Below, in pieces: positions 47,525-60,075 of a stretch of DNA of 64,000 bases. The notes beneath the pieces are model-generated. The model searched no databases. It was not told the DNA's origin and worked only from the letters and a program-made list of their open reading frames with translations. The position numbers and the translations under genes were made by a program. The stretch's first letter is position 1; every line of letters begins with the position of its first letter. This DNA is from Megalonaias nervosa (lineage: Eukaryota > Mollusca > Bivalvia > Unionida > Unionidae). The stretch lies in NCBI GenBank assembly GCA_016617855.1, contig JAECUM010001702.1, positions 1 through 64,000 of the forward strand, in the 5' to 3' direction.

Positions 47525-47695
47525 ATTACTTATGTCAGAAAGCTTGCCAGTAGCTTCTTGTGGGTTGGTGGTTCTTCCACGGTTTTCCTGGATTCTTCCA
47601 CCTTTTGTACTGGCTGCTGTGTATAGCCTATCTTGTACTGAAACATGGCGTTAAACCCTACAAATAACAACAACAACATCAACATTACTTACAAC
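47525..47695 (+). mobile_element. Retroposon 3' tail ending in AAC repeats
   Basis: It contains GCTTGCCAGTAGC, shared with 5815-5942. It ends GAAACATGGCGTTAAACCCT followed by an AAC-rich tail, the form of a common molluscan SINE/LINE 3' end. Confidence 0.55.
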
Positions 47696-47794
47696 ACAGT
47701 TCTAATTTCAACATTTTTGTAGGTTGCATTTTCTATGCTACTCAGAGATAAGCATTGTAACAATAAGTAAGGTATATTTCACATTGTCTTTCAG

Positions 47795-47950
47795 TCAGGT
47801 GAGCTTATGCGCATTATGAAGGGAGATACAATAGGTTCCACCCATCTTCACCTGGTCTGCGGAGATAGGTTGTTGGTTGGTTCTGTGCATGCTGATCTGG
47901 AAATCAATGAGTACTCTGGCAGAAAAGGAGTCTTCAACCATACACTTCAG
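47795..47950 (+). CDS. Exon: WD40 propeller blade
   Basis: Exon of 156 bases (52 codons), acceptor TTGTCTTTCAG, donor GTAGGT, phase 0 at both ends. It encodes SGELMRIMKGDTIGSTHLHL, VCGDRLLVGSVHADLEINEY and NHTLQ. It ends the previous blade (Sgel.r...G) and begins a new one (h.....g..ll.gs), which is finished by IWDFVTGKPL at the start of the next exon. Splitting WD repeats between exons at this point is common. Confidence 0.88.
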
Positions 47951-48556
47951 GTAGGTTATCTTTCAAATCATTTCTTATCCAGGTACTTCTAAATGGGGCT
48001 TTTGGAAGTCTTTCAGTGGGAGTGAATTAATATCTTTTTATTGCTTACAAGTATCATAGAAATGAGATGGAAAAGGTCAGTTCAAGGTCATTCTGATCCA
48101 CCATACAAAGTTTAAGCCTTCCATTGCCAATAGATTTTGTGGATGGAAAATTTGGTAACAATGATGTCTCTGTGTGCCATTACTGAGACAAAGCTTCAAG
48201 AAGTTGGATTTAGGTATGTAATGTTTCTGGTGTGGATAAAATATCCAAGAAACACAGATTATCAATAATAGTACAAGACAGCACCACCACTGTGAAACAA
48301 AACAGCCACAACCTTGCAAAGGTAATATGTAATTACAGTGTGCTATAAAATTATGTTTGTGTCCTGTTAGTGATACAGACACTTGCTTGAAGAGACATGA
48401 CATAAATTTGTGTAGTTAGCAAGAATGGTAATCATTGGTGAGTACGTCTTGTCAGTGTTTGTTCCAAATGAAACATGAGAAATTTATAATAAATCCATTT
48501 GATATAGGTTCGTAATCAAAGTTTTTTATTTCATTCAATGTTATGTTTTTTCACAG

Positions 48557-49180
48557 ATCTGGGACTTCGTGACAGGCAAGCCACTTGAGATGGCAGAAGG
48601 AGAATATTGCTCAGCCCTCTTTGTCATGAGTGACAATGACAAAATCTTGTTTGGACGAACTGATAAATTTGGTGATGCCACAAGTATTATAGCCTGGGAC
48701 CTGATGGGCAACCAACCAATAAAAGAAATGCGATATGATGCTCCTGTTGGTAACAATGATTACATCAGCTTTTTGAGGCTGTCTAAAAATGATAGATATG
48801 TTGTTGCTGGTTTTACGAATTCCTTTGATAATTTTGCAGAATTTTTGGTATTCGACATGACACTTACCAGCTACAACATTTTGGAGCCAGGTCATCTACG
48901 TTTGGATGCTAACCCGGACTGTACAGCTATAATGAACAATGATGAAGCCGTGACAGGGCTGAGAAATGGCGACTTGGTTATATGGAGTCTTAGAACTGGC
49001 ACAGCGAGTCGTCAGCTTCTTGCATCATCTGGAGCACATGCCCATGCAAGAGAAGTGAAGGCCGTCACTCTTTCTGATGATGGGAGATACCTGGTATCAG
49101 GATCTGCTGATGGCACATTGAAAGTATGGGATATGGCCACAGAAAGGCCTGTTCATACACTCTCAGGCCACTCAGATGAG
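48557..49180 (+). CDS. Exon: main part of WD40 propeller (about four blades)
   Basis: Exon of 624 bases (208 codons), acceptor TTTTTTCACAG, donor GTAAAG, phase 0 at both ends. Successive blade ends are visible: IWDFVTGKPLEM, SIIAWDLMGNQPIKEM, FLVFDMTLTSYNI, LVIWSLRTGTASRQLL and LKVWDMATERPVHTLSGHSD. The last blade, VKAVTLSDDGRYLVSGSADG, is a textbook WD40 with the GH...D/WD signature. The earlier ones are degenerate. The frame continues past the donor into intron for 67 codons and stops, which is taken as readthrough. The minus-strand frame is a shadow. Confidence 0.94.
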
Positions 49181-49613
49181 GTAAAGAATGCTAATTGTCA
49201 CACACCTTGGTTGGATGGAAAATCTAAAGTCAACAATAATAAGGAAGCATCCATGATATGGACTGCTTCCTTAATTATCTCTTTCCATAAAATATATCAT
49301 AAAATAGGCCATGTTCCAAGATTTTGTTCATATCAAAATAAAACAGTTCTTGTTGTTAAGATTTCATTTTCATTTTCTTGAAATAACTTCTTTAATGATG
49401 ATTTAAAAATTGATTAAAAAGTTCATGTGATTCATTATAAATAGCAATAGTGATATTTTTATGTGCAAATACAAATACTGAAGATATGGCAGATAATATT
49501 TTTGAACTGTGATGAATCTTGTAGTTCAAAGTATTTTGCTATGATGTCAAACATTCTAACCAAGTATCATAAATGAAAAAAATTAAAATTAATTTTTTAA
49601 AAATTCTAAACAG
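49181..49613 (+). other. Intron (last)
   Basis: AT-rich; the reading frame of the exon stays open until 49381 but the content turns intron-like. A spliced join to 49614 gives an intact blade junction (SGHSDE-VWCASISPDN). Confidence 0.85.
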
Positions 49614-49862
49614 GTTTGGTGTGCCTCAATCTCTCCAGACAACGAGATAATAGTTTCAGGTTCCAATGACGGTACAATTCGTTTGTGGAGGATGAAGAAT
49701 GGATCTGAGATGTGCGTCTTCAACACCGGAGTTGACATCTTCCAGGTGACCATGAGTCATGACAAAGGGACTATTGTTGCACTGGGAGACAAATATGGAG
49801 CAAGGAAACTCATCATGCTTCAAGTTGTACGCACGAAAATCCGACGCCAGATAGTATCTTGA
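49614..49862 (+). CDS. Last exon: final WD40 blade and C-terminus
   Basis: Last coding exon, 249 bases (82 codons plus TGA at 49860-49862), acceptor AAATTCTAAACAG, phase 0. It encodes VWCASISPDNEIIVSGSNDG, TIRLWRMKNGSEMCVFNTG, a last half blade FQVTMSHDKGTIVALGDKYG, and the end KLIMLQVVRTKIRRQIVS. The outer strand that closes the propeller is probably the last segment. The C-terminus is short, basic and not a PDZ-type neurexin ending. Confidence 0.93.
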   Translation, partial: VWCASISPDNEIIVSGSNDGTIRLWRMKNGSEMCVFNTGVDIFQVTMSHDKGTIVALGDKYGARKLIMLQVVRTKIRRQIVS

Positions 49863-50270
49863 TGAGTGACATATTTTTAACAATGGGGACTTCAGGCTGG
49901 ATAGAAAGTTTTATAAATGGACCTTTGAGAGGAATTTCTTGCTCATCAGTTTATAGAAGCAGTGGTATTGAAACAATCATTATTTCAATTGCGAAACATT
50001 TCAGTTTATGAATGTAGGACAGAATATTGTTAAAAGTTTTGCACATGTGAGAGGCAGGAGCTGACGTTTTTGATTTCTGAAAGTGCTTTCCATAAACAAC
50101 TACTTGCAATACTTAAAAATGTAATGCGATACATATTGAAAAATATAATGCTGCACAATATTTGTCAGCTAAAGGAGCTGAAATAATATATTAAATCTAA
50201 TCAGAGTTTCAGCATATCGTAATGCCGTAAATTATTTGCATCAGAATAAAAAGATAATGTATATAATCAT
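49863..50270 (+). other. 3' untranslated region (minimum extent)
   Basis: AT-rich sequence directly after the stop codon with an AATAAA at 50245-50250. Other possible poly(A) signals lie further out (for example CAAAATAAAATG near 53258 and TTATTAAAGAAATCC near 53390), so the UTR could be up to about 3.5 kb. Confidence 0.5.
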
Positions 50271-53200
50271 GTAATGAACGCATGAACTCTCATGTTAAAT
50301 TGGTGGCTCTCAAATGTAGACTGACATTCTGTACATGATATAAGCTGGCATATGTTTTACACTGTCCTTTACTGTCCACACATCGATTCAATATCAACAA
50401 ATTCACCCAAGTGTCAGTTTTTGAGACGTGACATAACTGATAATCGTTTCACCAATACTGTATACAGCTGTGAGGGGCCATGATATAATATATAATGGGG
50501 AATATCCTTTATATAAGTGTTAAGAAAGAACTCAGTTATGACGTAATTTTCAAGAAGATAATCCCATTTTGAACTATTTTTTAAAAATGAATTTGACTTG
50601 CTATTCAGTAATTGAATGTCGTTGATACTGTGTGTGCTTCAGAAACCATATGGTTTATTCCTGTTGCTTACTTCAAGCAAATGTTCCATTGCCATGCATT
50701 TCAAGTTGGCTCTGCTTTGTAAAATATCATGTATATCGACTTTAAAATAATGAGATAAGATCATTGAGCCATTTTCATTCTTTTTTCAAGTTAGCACAGA
50801 CATTTGTAACAATTTCTGTTGATATTTGTCATGTGTATGTACCATATGAAAGGTGAGTACAGCTGCAAACTGCACAGACCCAGATTTGCCCTCACATAAT
50901 GTGCTGGCAGACATGGATCTGTGCCTTTTTATCAGGAGTAATCAGTAGAACAAACAACATAGACCCTGCTATGCATGTGCATTATGCTACAGCAGGTCAG
51001 GATCTTTCTTTTTTGCAGTTTGACTCAACTTATGAGAGAGTATATATGGTAATATACATGATGACTATATTTAATCCATAGCTGTATCGTACATCTCTAT
51101 ACATATTGTTACAAATGCATGTCGAAGTGAGCAAGAATTTATCATTCTCAGATGTGTGTACAATTGTTTTATAGTTTATTCCCAAATGCTTTGTTTAACA
51201 CCAAAACTTCTCTAAATTGCTCCCAGTTTATTTTTTAATGAAACAGATTTTGCAAAAGGGCAAGTCAAATCAAAATTTGGACATCAGAGTCTTCTAAGGA
51301 TAGACATCGACAAAAAGGAATATTTGGCACTTTCATGTATGGCTGCCAATGGTTTCCTTTTTTTTAGCTGTAACTATATATACATAGGATTAGCTATATG
51401 TTATATGCTAACATTTCTCAAATTATTAAGTGCAATGCATTTTATCTTGCTTCGCCAGCTTTATAAATCACTACTTTTTTGTATTGAGTTTATATTGCAT
51501 TGATACTGTAAATTTGTGGTTGTATGTTTGTTGTTATACCATATATTTGTAACATGGAGTCTGCTTTTGTATTTAAACATGGTCACTTAAGCTCAATGCT
51601 TACTTTATGAAGAAGATCTATTATGAATTCTGATCAAAGGGCATTCATAATGCCTGTCCATTCTGGTTTAATGACGTTTTTCTGTTTTGAATGAAATAGA
51701 AAGGCAATAATGGTATTTTAGAAACTTATGTATACTTAGCAATGAAACAGTTATTCAAGGTATCAGTACTCTATGTAAACAAAACACATGGTGATCTGCA
51801 GGAATATTTCGGGGGGGGGGAGGGGGTAAGCCAGAATCAAAGGGACAACCCTAAAAATTGATGCCAGTGAGACACTTAGATCAAGCGAAGAGCAATCTCC
51901 CCCAGTCTGATTTGGATACTTTAATATTTTGGGAGTTTGTTTAAATCTTAGTGCAGGCTTTCAGTTATATTATGCAAAATGGATTTTTTTATAATAACTG
52001 GGTTGGGGGAAAGGAGGTGGAACCCACTTGACCCCACTCCACCCCATAGATACTTGTGGGAATATTTGCACTTCAAAAATACAGTTAACAAGCTAGAATC
52101 ATTTCAAAATACAGCATTAAACCCGCTTGTAGTGTTAACTGCATGCAGATAATGCTCTAACATGCATTTTTCTTTTTGCCACTTGGAAATTGAACATCCA
52201 TTAGAAACTATTAAGTTTGTTGTACATTGGAACAATAAGAGAACAGAACTGAACCTCGTTTATTGACATACTAAACCAGCAAATACTCATAGGTAATGAT
52301 GTATACTTCATGCAGTAAAAATGGTTACTACATGGCAATGCATTTAAATAGAAAAACGTAGCTGTAATGGGTGTCTGCAGGAAGTTTTCCCGAGGGGGTG
52401 GGGTGGGGTGCAGAGTCAAACTGAGGGCGATATATTTATATATACTTTACAAAAGATTTTTAACAAATTAAGATGGGGACAACTGTTCCCCATGCCCCAA
52501 CTCCTACCGCTGTGGACATTGATGTTGCTTTATGTATATGTATGGATTAGTAATAGACATCCATTTTGAAGTAATGGTCATCCATTTTGATGTATGTGTG
52601 AATTGCAAACATCATAATATCAATTGTTGGCTTTAACAGCACATTTTCAACACATTATTGGCCGTATGACATGAAAGACATGGGAAGTAAATGCCTTTAC
52701 CAATGCCTTTACCAATGACACAAAGAGGCAACTGACCCATTCTGACCTGGGCAGGTATTGAACACTCAGCTGTTGAATAGTAGGCGATGAATGTATTTTT
52801 TCACTTTAATATCCAATATGCTTACCTGTGTTAAGGTGTATAATTTAGATCAATAATGTTTACTGTTTTTCGACAACACAACCATGCTTTGTGTAATTTT
52901 ACAAGAAATACCCAAACATCATTAGAAAGGTGTTAACTATGTTTAGATTAACTTTTAAGAAAATAAATCTAATCTCTTTATGTTGTTATCTATAAATTTC
53001 AAAAGCACTTGACATACAAATATTTTTGAAAAGTCAGATCATTTTAAAAATTTTAATTTATGAAAACGTTAGTTGGTTTCTTCTAATAAGTTTTAATTTA
53101 TGTAGACATCAGTTGATTTCATTTAATAAATTTTAAACCTTTCATTCTTGTCAGAATTTTCTTTAAAATTGATGAATGTAAAGGACCATACCAAATTCAT

Positions 53201-53960
53201 ACAAATATAAGGACAGACTTTGTACATAAATTGTTGAACATAGATGATTATATCGCAAAATAAAATGTGCCGAAGTGAATTTTGTATGATTGTTATAAGT
53301 CTTTATTGCATGTACATGTAAATCCGTATGCTATTTATTTTGTGTATTTGCCTTCCTGCAAGCGGTGTAATGAATATTGACACATAAATTTATTATTAAA
53401 GAAATCCTAATTATTCCATACTTGTCTTCTTTTCAGTTTTATTCCATCCACTATAGATAGTGTTTACTTTAATGGTTCATTGATGGTTTGAACATAAAGG
53501 AACATTTCCATGCTTTGAGATTATTTTGTTTTCTTTGAACAAAGGTGATACAATATTACTTTTATATTAATTGATTTATACACTTTCTGGCCTCATCTGA
53601 TGGCCATGATATTTTATCATTTGCAAGTCTAGATACCTATCAAGGCAGACTTGGTCTTTTTGTCATTTTGTCCACAGATTACTGTATTTTGAAACAAATA
53701 ATCTAAATAAGACAACTGTATTAAATCTTATGTCACATAATTAGTTTTAAATACTAATAAATGCACAAGAGTACCAGAATCTCAAACCTGATTGTATTCA
53801 ACTCCATTAACTTGCTGGCCTAAATTTACTTGTAACAAATATGATAGATCTGTTAATTAGCAGACAGACAAACAGTTGTATGGATATAGAGATATATAGA
53901 TATGTATGTACATAAGTATTAACTCAGCCAGTAGTGACACATTTTATTAAGAGATAGAAA
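50271..53960. other. Intergenic or long 3' UTR; no gene seen
   Basis: AT-rich, low-complexity patches (G-run at 51811-51830). A SINE-like fragment may lie near 52680-52790 on the minus strand (GTTCAATACCTGCC resembles box B), but it is too eroded to call. Confidence 0.6.
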
Positions 53961-54029
53961 CTTGTTGCAGCTGAACTTGTACTATTGTGACAGCTTGGCC
54001 GTATTTAATGCCCAGAACTTTATTATGGT

Positions 54030-54245
54030 TTCTGACAGCTTGACAATATTGAACGACCAGTGGTTGTCTAAAATTTGTGATGACCTGATGATATTGAATG
54101 ACCAGTGGTTGTCTAAAATTTGTGATGACCTGATGATATTGAATGACCAGTGGTTGTCTAAAATTTGTGATGACCTGATGATATTGAATGACCAGTGGTT
54201 GTCTAAAATTTGTGATGACCTGATGATATTGAATGACTAGCAGTT
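54030..54245. repeat. 45-bp tandem repeat
   Basis: Four near-identical copies with TGATGACCTGATGATATTGA and ATGACCAGTGGTTGTCTAAA, plus diverged flanking copies. As the unit is 15 codons, it is open in one frame. Confidence 0.95.
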
Positions 54246-54659
54246 TTCAAGAACTCGTGATGGCTTGGCATTATTGAATGACCAACAGTTTTCTATAATT
54301 TGTGGAGGAAACAAATAGTACACAATTGCATGGTGGTTAACTTAGGAAAATTAATTGCTGATAACCACATATTCTAATCTTGTGTATTTGAGACCCTTCC
54401 CCCACCCCCAATAAAAATAAATAAAAACATTTAGTAACTGAGTATCGATGTATGACAAATTCGCCAATATTAAATTGCGTTTAACGCACTGCATATAAAC
54501 ATGTATTTATGACAAGCATTAATCCACGTGATTATAGCATGGGAAGTAACTCCTGATATATTATTCGTATAAAGTTTGACAACTGCTTTCCCCTATACAG
54601 CAAGAAGCCCATTTCAGGCAATGAAGGTTGTCAGGACTGTCTTGTAGAGATACTGTTGA

Positions 54660-56830
54660 GGAATTTTTTTTTTTTTTCTTTTTTATTGACAATTTTATCT
54701 TAACAAATCAAATTGATATAAAAATAGATGTGTAGCTTCAAGATGCATACATACATGGATACATTTATAAGTAAGTACCATAATCATACAAGTAAACGTA
54801 AATAATGAAACTCCTCTATCCAGCCATCCAAACCTGCTTATCCTCGGACTAACCAACCAGAACGCTAATAATAAAGGATACACTAAATGTCAAAGGGAAA
54901 ATGTTAAAGTAATGGAGGCTACGAGGCTAGAGAGACAAATACAAGTGAAATATACTGAAGTATACCTCGCACGATTATCAACTGACATTCACATAGAGGT
55001 TAAATAAGAAGGACAAACTCATATAGGGAGGAAGGGCAAGGATACAAGACCAACAGGTCGTAGTACCTGAAGGGATGGGAGTACTTGACCCGGAATCCCA
55101 AAATACAAGAAAATTTGAGATTTAGAAAATATACAAACAGAAGAACATCAAAGAAATAATTTCTTGGATTAAATGTTAAAAAATACTCCAAATTAAATAG
55201 AATGATGTCTTCTGAACCCTATGTGAAATTAAAACAAATTCAAAATTTATATCTAAAAGCCTTTTTGGTAATTTAATGTTTATTTAAGGGGAGGTCTCTA
55301 AAGATCCTATCATCGATATATACTGAGACGGACGGTAGCGATATATGCTGGGACAGACGGTAGCGATGCCCACAGAGAAAAAAGAGCATCTTGTCCAACA
55401 CCGTTGCAACAAGAAAGAAAGAAAAGTCATTACGTTAAGGTGAGCACAGCTAACAAATTGCATGTGCAATAAGGACTACAGACAATAGGAAGAACGTATA
55501 CTGAAATTACAAGTCAAACGAGAACTATACCGAAATGCCATACTACATATGGGCTTTTATCCCAAATGAGGCCACCCGAACCGAGAGAGGAAATGTATCA
55601 ATGGCAAATCGAAGATCATAAGCACAAGGAATAAAATCATCACATTAGTCACTGGAAGATATATCTTCGTGCAAGGATGTGCTCAGCGCTTAAATGGAAG
55701 AAAAATTTAACATAGATGAATTCAAGCCCTAGCGCACATTGGGAAAGAAATGCTCAGAATACATCCGAAACAAGAGCGACCTTAACTGGAAGAGAAATCC
55801 CTAGTAGCTAAAGAAAAATTAATAAGAATAGTGGATGTTCCAAACATCGAAAGAACAATAGTGTTAAAGTATACGGATATCTACCTCACGGTGATACCAA
55901 TTAAACTTCCGCTAGAAGTAACAGTAGAGAGGTTCCAGGAATAATTTGCGATACGCGGCAAAAGATAAAAATGTCGACACTAAGCTACAAATACGTTCGT
56001 CTATATCCATGGTTTCCTTGTAAAGTCATGGTATAAATGATGTATATTTTACAGAAAGTGTAACAAGTATGGAGAGAAAGGAAACAGTCCATGAAAGTGT
56101 ACCAAGATGAAAGAACCAGAACCAGAAAAGACTAATTTCTTTCGGAAAACCGATCGCAAGAACCTTTCAATATCATCGTGACTATGGATTCTATGGATAT
56201 AATAGAAAGCAAATCCTCAGAGGCAAACCTTAAGCGGGAAACCCACAAAAGAAGAAACCTCCACCGCCCCAACCCCCAGATCACGCCAAAAAGGGACGAG
56301 TATGGAGAAGAGAAGATGAAAGGAAAGACAAACAAAGAATACAACACTACTAACTGACATTTGGAGAAGGAAGTGTAGAAGAGCAAGGGGCAATGCACTC
56401 CACCAGAAAAGATTTACGAGTAGAGGATGTGACAGCCAGAGATAAAGACGAAAAAAAAAAAACAACCCAAAATCAACCAAGGAGAGGAATACAACCAGAA
56501 GAGCAAGAGGCATACTATAAAACCCAAATAACAACTAAAAAAGTGTGACCCTTTATGCCTAAAGACTAAAACTAGAAACACAAACATATTATAACACTAT
56601 CAAATTGATTAAGCTAAACAGGAGATCCGAAATCAAAGACTTCAGGGCAGAGATCACTTTAATCAGAAACTGAAGAGGGGAGAAGGGAAAGGAAATGCCA
56701 TCCTACAGAACATAGGCGGAGAAAGGTGAGTGCTAACCTGGAAACCCCCATCTCATGAAAACTTGGCTCTTAAGAAAACGGAACCGAAGAACCTAATAAT
56801 AATAATAATAATAATAATAACATAAATATT
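54660..56830 (-). mobile_element. Possible minus-strand retroposon (A/G-rich plus strand)
   Basis: The plus strand of this block is unusually purine-rich compared with its surroundings. It starts with a run of T at 54664-54679, which would be a poly(A) tail on the minus strand, and it ends near an (AAT)n run at 56795-56820. I can read no conserved protein. Function and family are unknown, and the borders are guesses. Confidence 0.3.
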
Positions 56831-56943
56831 AATCTTCAGTAATGTAGAAATTTTCTCATGGGTCAGCTCGAGAGATCTAACCAGCCATATGCTGAGAAGG
56901 ACCAAGAACTGTCCATAAAAATATGCATCGGTCTGAAGAGTTG

Positions 56944-57015
56944 CTTATGTATGTATGTATATATGTATGTATGTATGTATGTAGGTAGGTAGGTAGGTAT
57001 GCAGGTAGGTAGGTA
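56944..57015. repeat. (GTAT)n(GTAG)n microsatellite
   Basis: Tetranucleotide run; the minus-strand open frame over it is an artefact. Confidence 0.95.
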
Positions 57016-57189
57016 GGATGGTTCGTAGATATATAGATATTTCCTTTTTTGAATTATTTTGTCTGCAATAACCTGATCGATTCAAAGCTTTAATCGAAAA
57101 TCCTTTATTAAGCTTCCTTTTGATCCGCCACACCCAATCGAATCCATCATTCACTCCCACTGTAACCTTTACTCCAACTTCAGGCAATT

Positions 57190-57500
57190 GATAATTGGTC
57201 CTTTTATACTGTACGAGGTCCATTGGTCAATCACTGACACGCATGGTGAGCATAGTGATGACTTTTCCTTATTGTAATTTTATACTGTACGAGGTCCATT
57301 GGTCAATCAGTGACACATATGGTGAGCACAGTGCTGACTTTTCCTGATTGTCGTTTAATACAGTACAGGATCGATTACGTCAAATTTTGGTATGCATGGC
57401 GAGCACAGTGATGACTTTTCCTCATTGTCCTTGTATACTGTACAGGATCCATGGTGTCAATGTTTGGCACGCGTGGTGAGCACAGTGACTTTTCCCTATT
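57190..57500. repeat. About 79-bp tandem repeat
   Basis: Four diverged copies with TATACTGTACGAGGTCCATT, GGTCAATCA and GGTGAGCACAGTGATGACTT. Confidence 0.88.
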
Positions 57501-58163
57501 GCCTATTGGCTTCATATGGATAGATTTTTCAATCTGATTTTTTTTCTAAGTACTAGTTTCCCAATAACGGACATATTTCTTTGATTTCTTGATTAGTCCT
57601 ACAACTGACTCTACTCGGTCCTCTGGCAATTTTGACAACAACTGCGTCGTCCTTACAAAGCGAGAACTTTTTGAGTGGTAAAGGAACACATGTGGGAATA
57701 CATCTTAGTGGCTAAGTTTGGTATAATATCATATGATGCTACACAGGTAAATATAAACTAAGAAAGTATGGTTACGCAAAGAAATGTATTGACCAAAAAT
57801 AATATCTCTCTCAAGAAAATGTCTTATATACCGGCTGTAACGTGTTCTGATCTCGATTACAAAGAAAATCCCAGTTAAATCCATAAGAAATTTAATTGCA
57901 TCAAGGAATTTTAAAATATTACTACAATAAATATTTGTAGAATTGGTATTTATTTTCTCATGTAATTATCAGCTTTCTACTTTTAATATTTTTCTTTCAA
58001 GCAAATATATGTCCTTCGAAAAGTGTACTATTCGCAGTAGCCCATTTTCATTTGCATTGATATTCCCAATTCAAACCGTCAATTTCAATGCTTTAAAATG
58101 CTTTCCAGTAGTAAACGAACTGTATTAAATGAAAGTTTTGTCATATTTGGTTCAATATATGCA

Positions 58164-58289
<126 letters not shown>

Positions 58290-58829
58290 ATCATTGCGCC
58301 TATTACAAACGCCGTTGTCAGAGGAAGTTTAATTGGGCATTTAACATATTTGAATTAAATGCGTATCATGATATCAATAGATCCAATATAGTCTTTTAAG
58401 ACTGATTTCCAAGCTAACAGGTAACTTGATTAAGCTCATTAATGGAAAATGGGCGAGGATTTTTAAACATTCTGAAAAATAACGATTAAAATGATTATAG
58501 GTTTTAAAAATTTCAAAGAAAATCACAATAATTTTATCCATTATAAATCGTTTAATACGCAATAGATAAGTTTTTTTCCGCTAAGGGACCAGAAGTTTGA
58601 TCATTCGGACCACGTGCAAAATCCTACTTTTGTTTCTAGAAGTCTAATTAGTTATGAATTTTATAATTAAACATGGAACATCTTTACAAGAAAACCTCTG
58701 CATAAATTTCATAATAAAGTAATGCTTTTAATTATCTTATTATATTCATTATTTGAAACCACAAGAGTACATTTGGAACTTACCTGGATCTAATAGTTTC
58801 CTTTGAAAATTTAACAGATTCAACGCAGC

Positions 58830-59090
58830 TCATGGTATAGTTTCTATTTCCATTTTTACCCGAAACTTAGAGTTTCCAGTCCTAAACAGCCTGAATCCAT
58901 ATCCCCAAGATTGAAACTTTAAAACATTTTTATTGGCTGTATGGTGCCATGTGAAATATACATTCTCGGGACTGTAATAGTAGAATCTTGTTTTTAATTT
59001 AAATTTTTTATTTGTTACGAATTCCTCAAATTTGTCGAGATCGTCACATTTCCTCAGTGATAATGCAAAAGTCTTTTGGGGAACATTCAT
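58830..59090 (-). other. Unrecognised short open frame, 86 codons
   Basis: Minus-strand frame starting MNVPQKTFALSLRKCDDLDK with a mixed, protein-like composition (FYYYSPENVYFTWHH, WGYGFRLFRTGNSKF). It stops at once, but a strong donor CAG/GTAAGT lies about 50 bases downstream on the same strand. No domain recognised. It may be an isolated exon, a remnant, or chance. Confidence 0.2.
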
Positions 59091-59809
59091 TTTAATCGTA
59101 TTTTAGTAATTGAGACCTGCTTAACAGTCAACGAAAAATTCACTGTTTTAAATCAAGTAGAAATGCAATTATTACGTAATCCTGTATTGAGAAACAATAT
59201 TGGAGACACATACATAAATCGAAGTGAGACCACTATGCCATCTAGAGTAAATAAATACATTTCCTGGCCCAGTATTCAAAACTATTCAACAATTCCTTGC
59301 CGAGTAATCATAAAACGCCACAACATGAGTTTACGTTCATCAGAACTGAAACTGCCATACTATTCATGCACATATAATCGCAAAATACCAGAGTTTAAGT
59401 AGGGTACAACTGGAAACAAACATAGACCAAGATCTGCAGGCGCAATATGCTAGGACAGATCTGGGTATATGCATAATGCAGTGGGAATAGACTTACACGA
59501 GAGTACCAACGGTAACAACAGTTCCTTGTATGCAGTGTCTCAGATATAATAATTTTTAGCTTAAGTGTGGCTCCGTGTTAAGAATCATTGTAAATAAAGA
59601 GCCTGGGACAAAACAGGAGCTATGAAAAGAGATAAACGTGCTGTTTTTTTTTCCAACTCTAAGCAGCGTAACAGTAGATATTTAAAGATCAAGGAATTAG
59701 TTGCTGGTTTAGCCAGTCACTGAAATCATACCACTGCAAGAAGGGTTATTAATTTTAAGTCCAATTTATTTGATCATGCAATGGTATGTTTATTAGGCAT
59801 GAACAAAGC

Positions 59810-60075
59810 ATTATTCGGAGAATTTTATACATAGCTAGTAATGCTTCATAATAATTTTATACATAGCTAGTAATGCTTCATAATAATTTTATACATAACT
59901 AGTAATGCTTCATAATAATTTTATACATAACTAGTAATGCTTCATAATAATTTTATACATAGCTAGTAATGCTTCATAATAATTTTATACATAGCTAGTA
60001 ATGCTTCATAATAATTTTATACATAACTAGTAATGCTTCATAATAATTTTATACATAACTAGTAATGCTTTATAA
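59810..60075. repeat. 32-bp tandem repeat
   Basis: Eight near-identical copies with TTTTATACATAGCTAGTAAT and GCTTCATAATAA. Confidence 0.96.

Larger units (their letters stand above)
3160..49862 (+). other. Gene span (3' part): neurexin-like receptor with C-terminal WD40 propeller
   Basis: This is the span of one spliced gene; the exons are listed separately. The 18 exons add to 5,049 coding bases, and the reading phase matches at all 17 junctions, which is strong evidence that they belong to one transcript. Module order is LNS end, LNS, EGF, LNS, LNS, EGF, LNS, stalk, transmembrane helix, cytoplasmic Gly/Ser-rich region, WD40 propeller. The ectodomain order equals LNS2 to LNS6 of alpha-neurexins, so LNS1, EGF1, the signal peptide and the start of LNS2 should lie upstream. 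Neurexins and axotactin-like relatives are neuronal or glial surface adhesion proteins. The exact orthology (neurexin 1, axotactin-like or a lineage-specific paralogue) cannot be settled from the sequence alone. The propeller is not part of classical neurexins. Confidence 0.85.

Noticed and set aside
49181..49381. Continuation of the WD40 exon to a stop at 49379-49381
   Set aside because: The content becomes random and the WD repeat would break. The donor GTAAAG and the in-phase last exon give an intact propeller. A truncated isoform by intron retention cannot be excluded.
52680..52790. Third SINE-like fragment
   Set aside because: Only a weak box B-like GTTCAATACCTGCC is visible; box A is not found.
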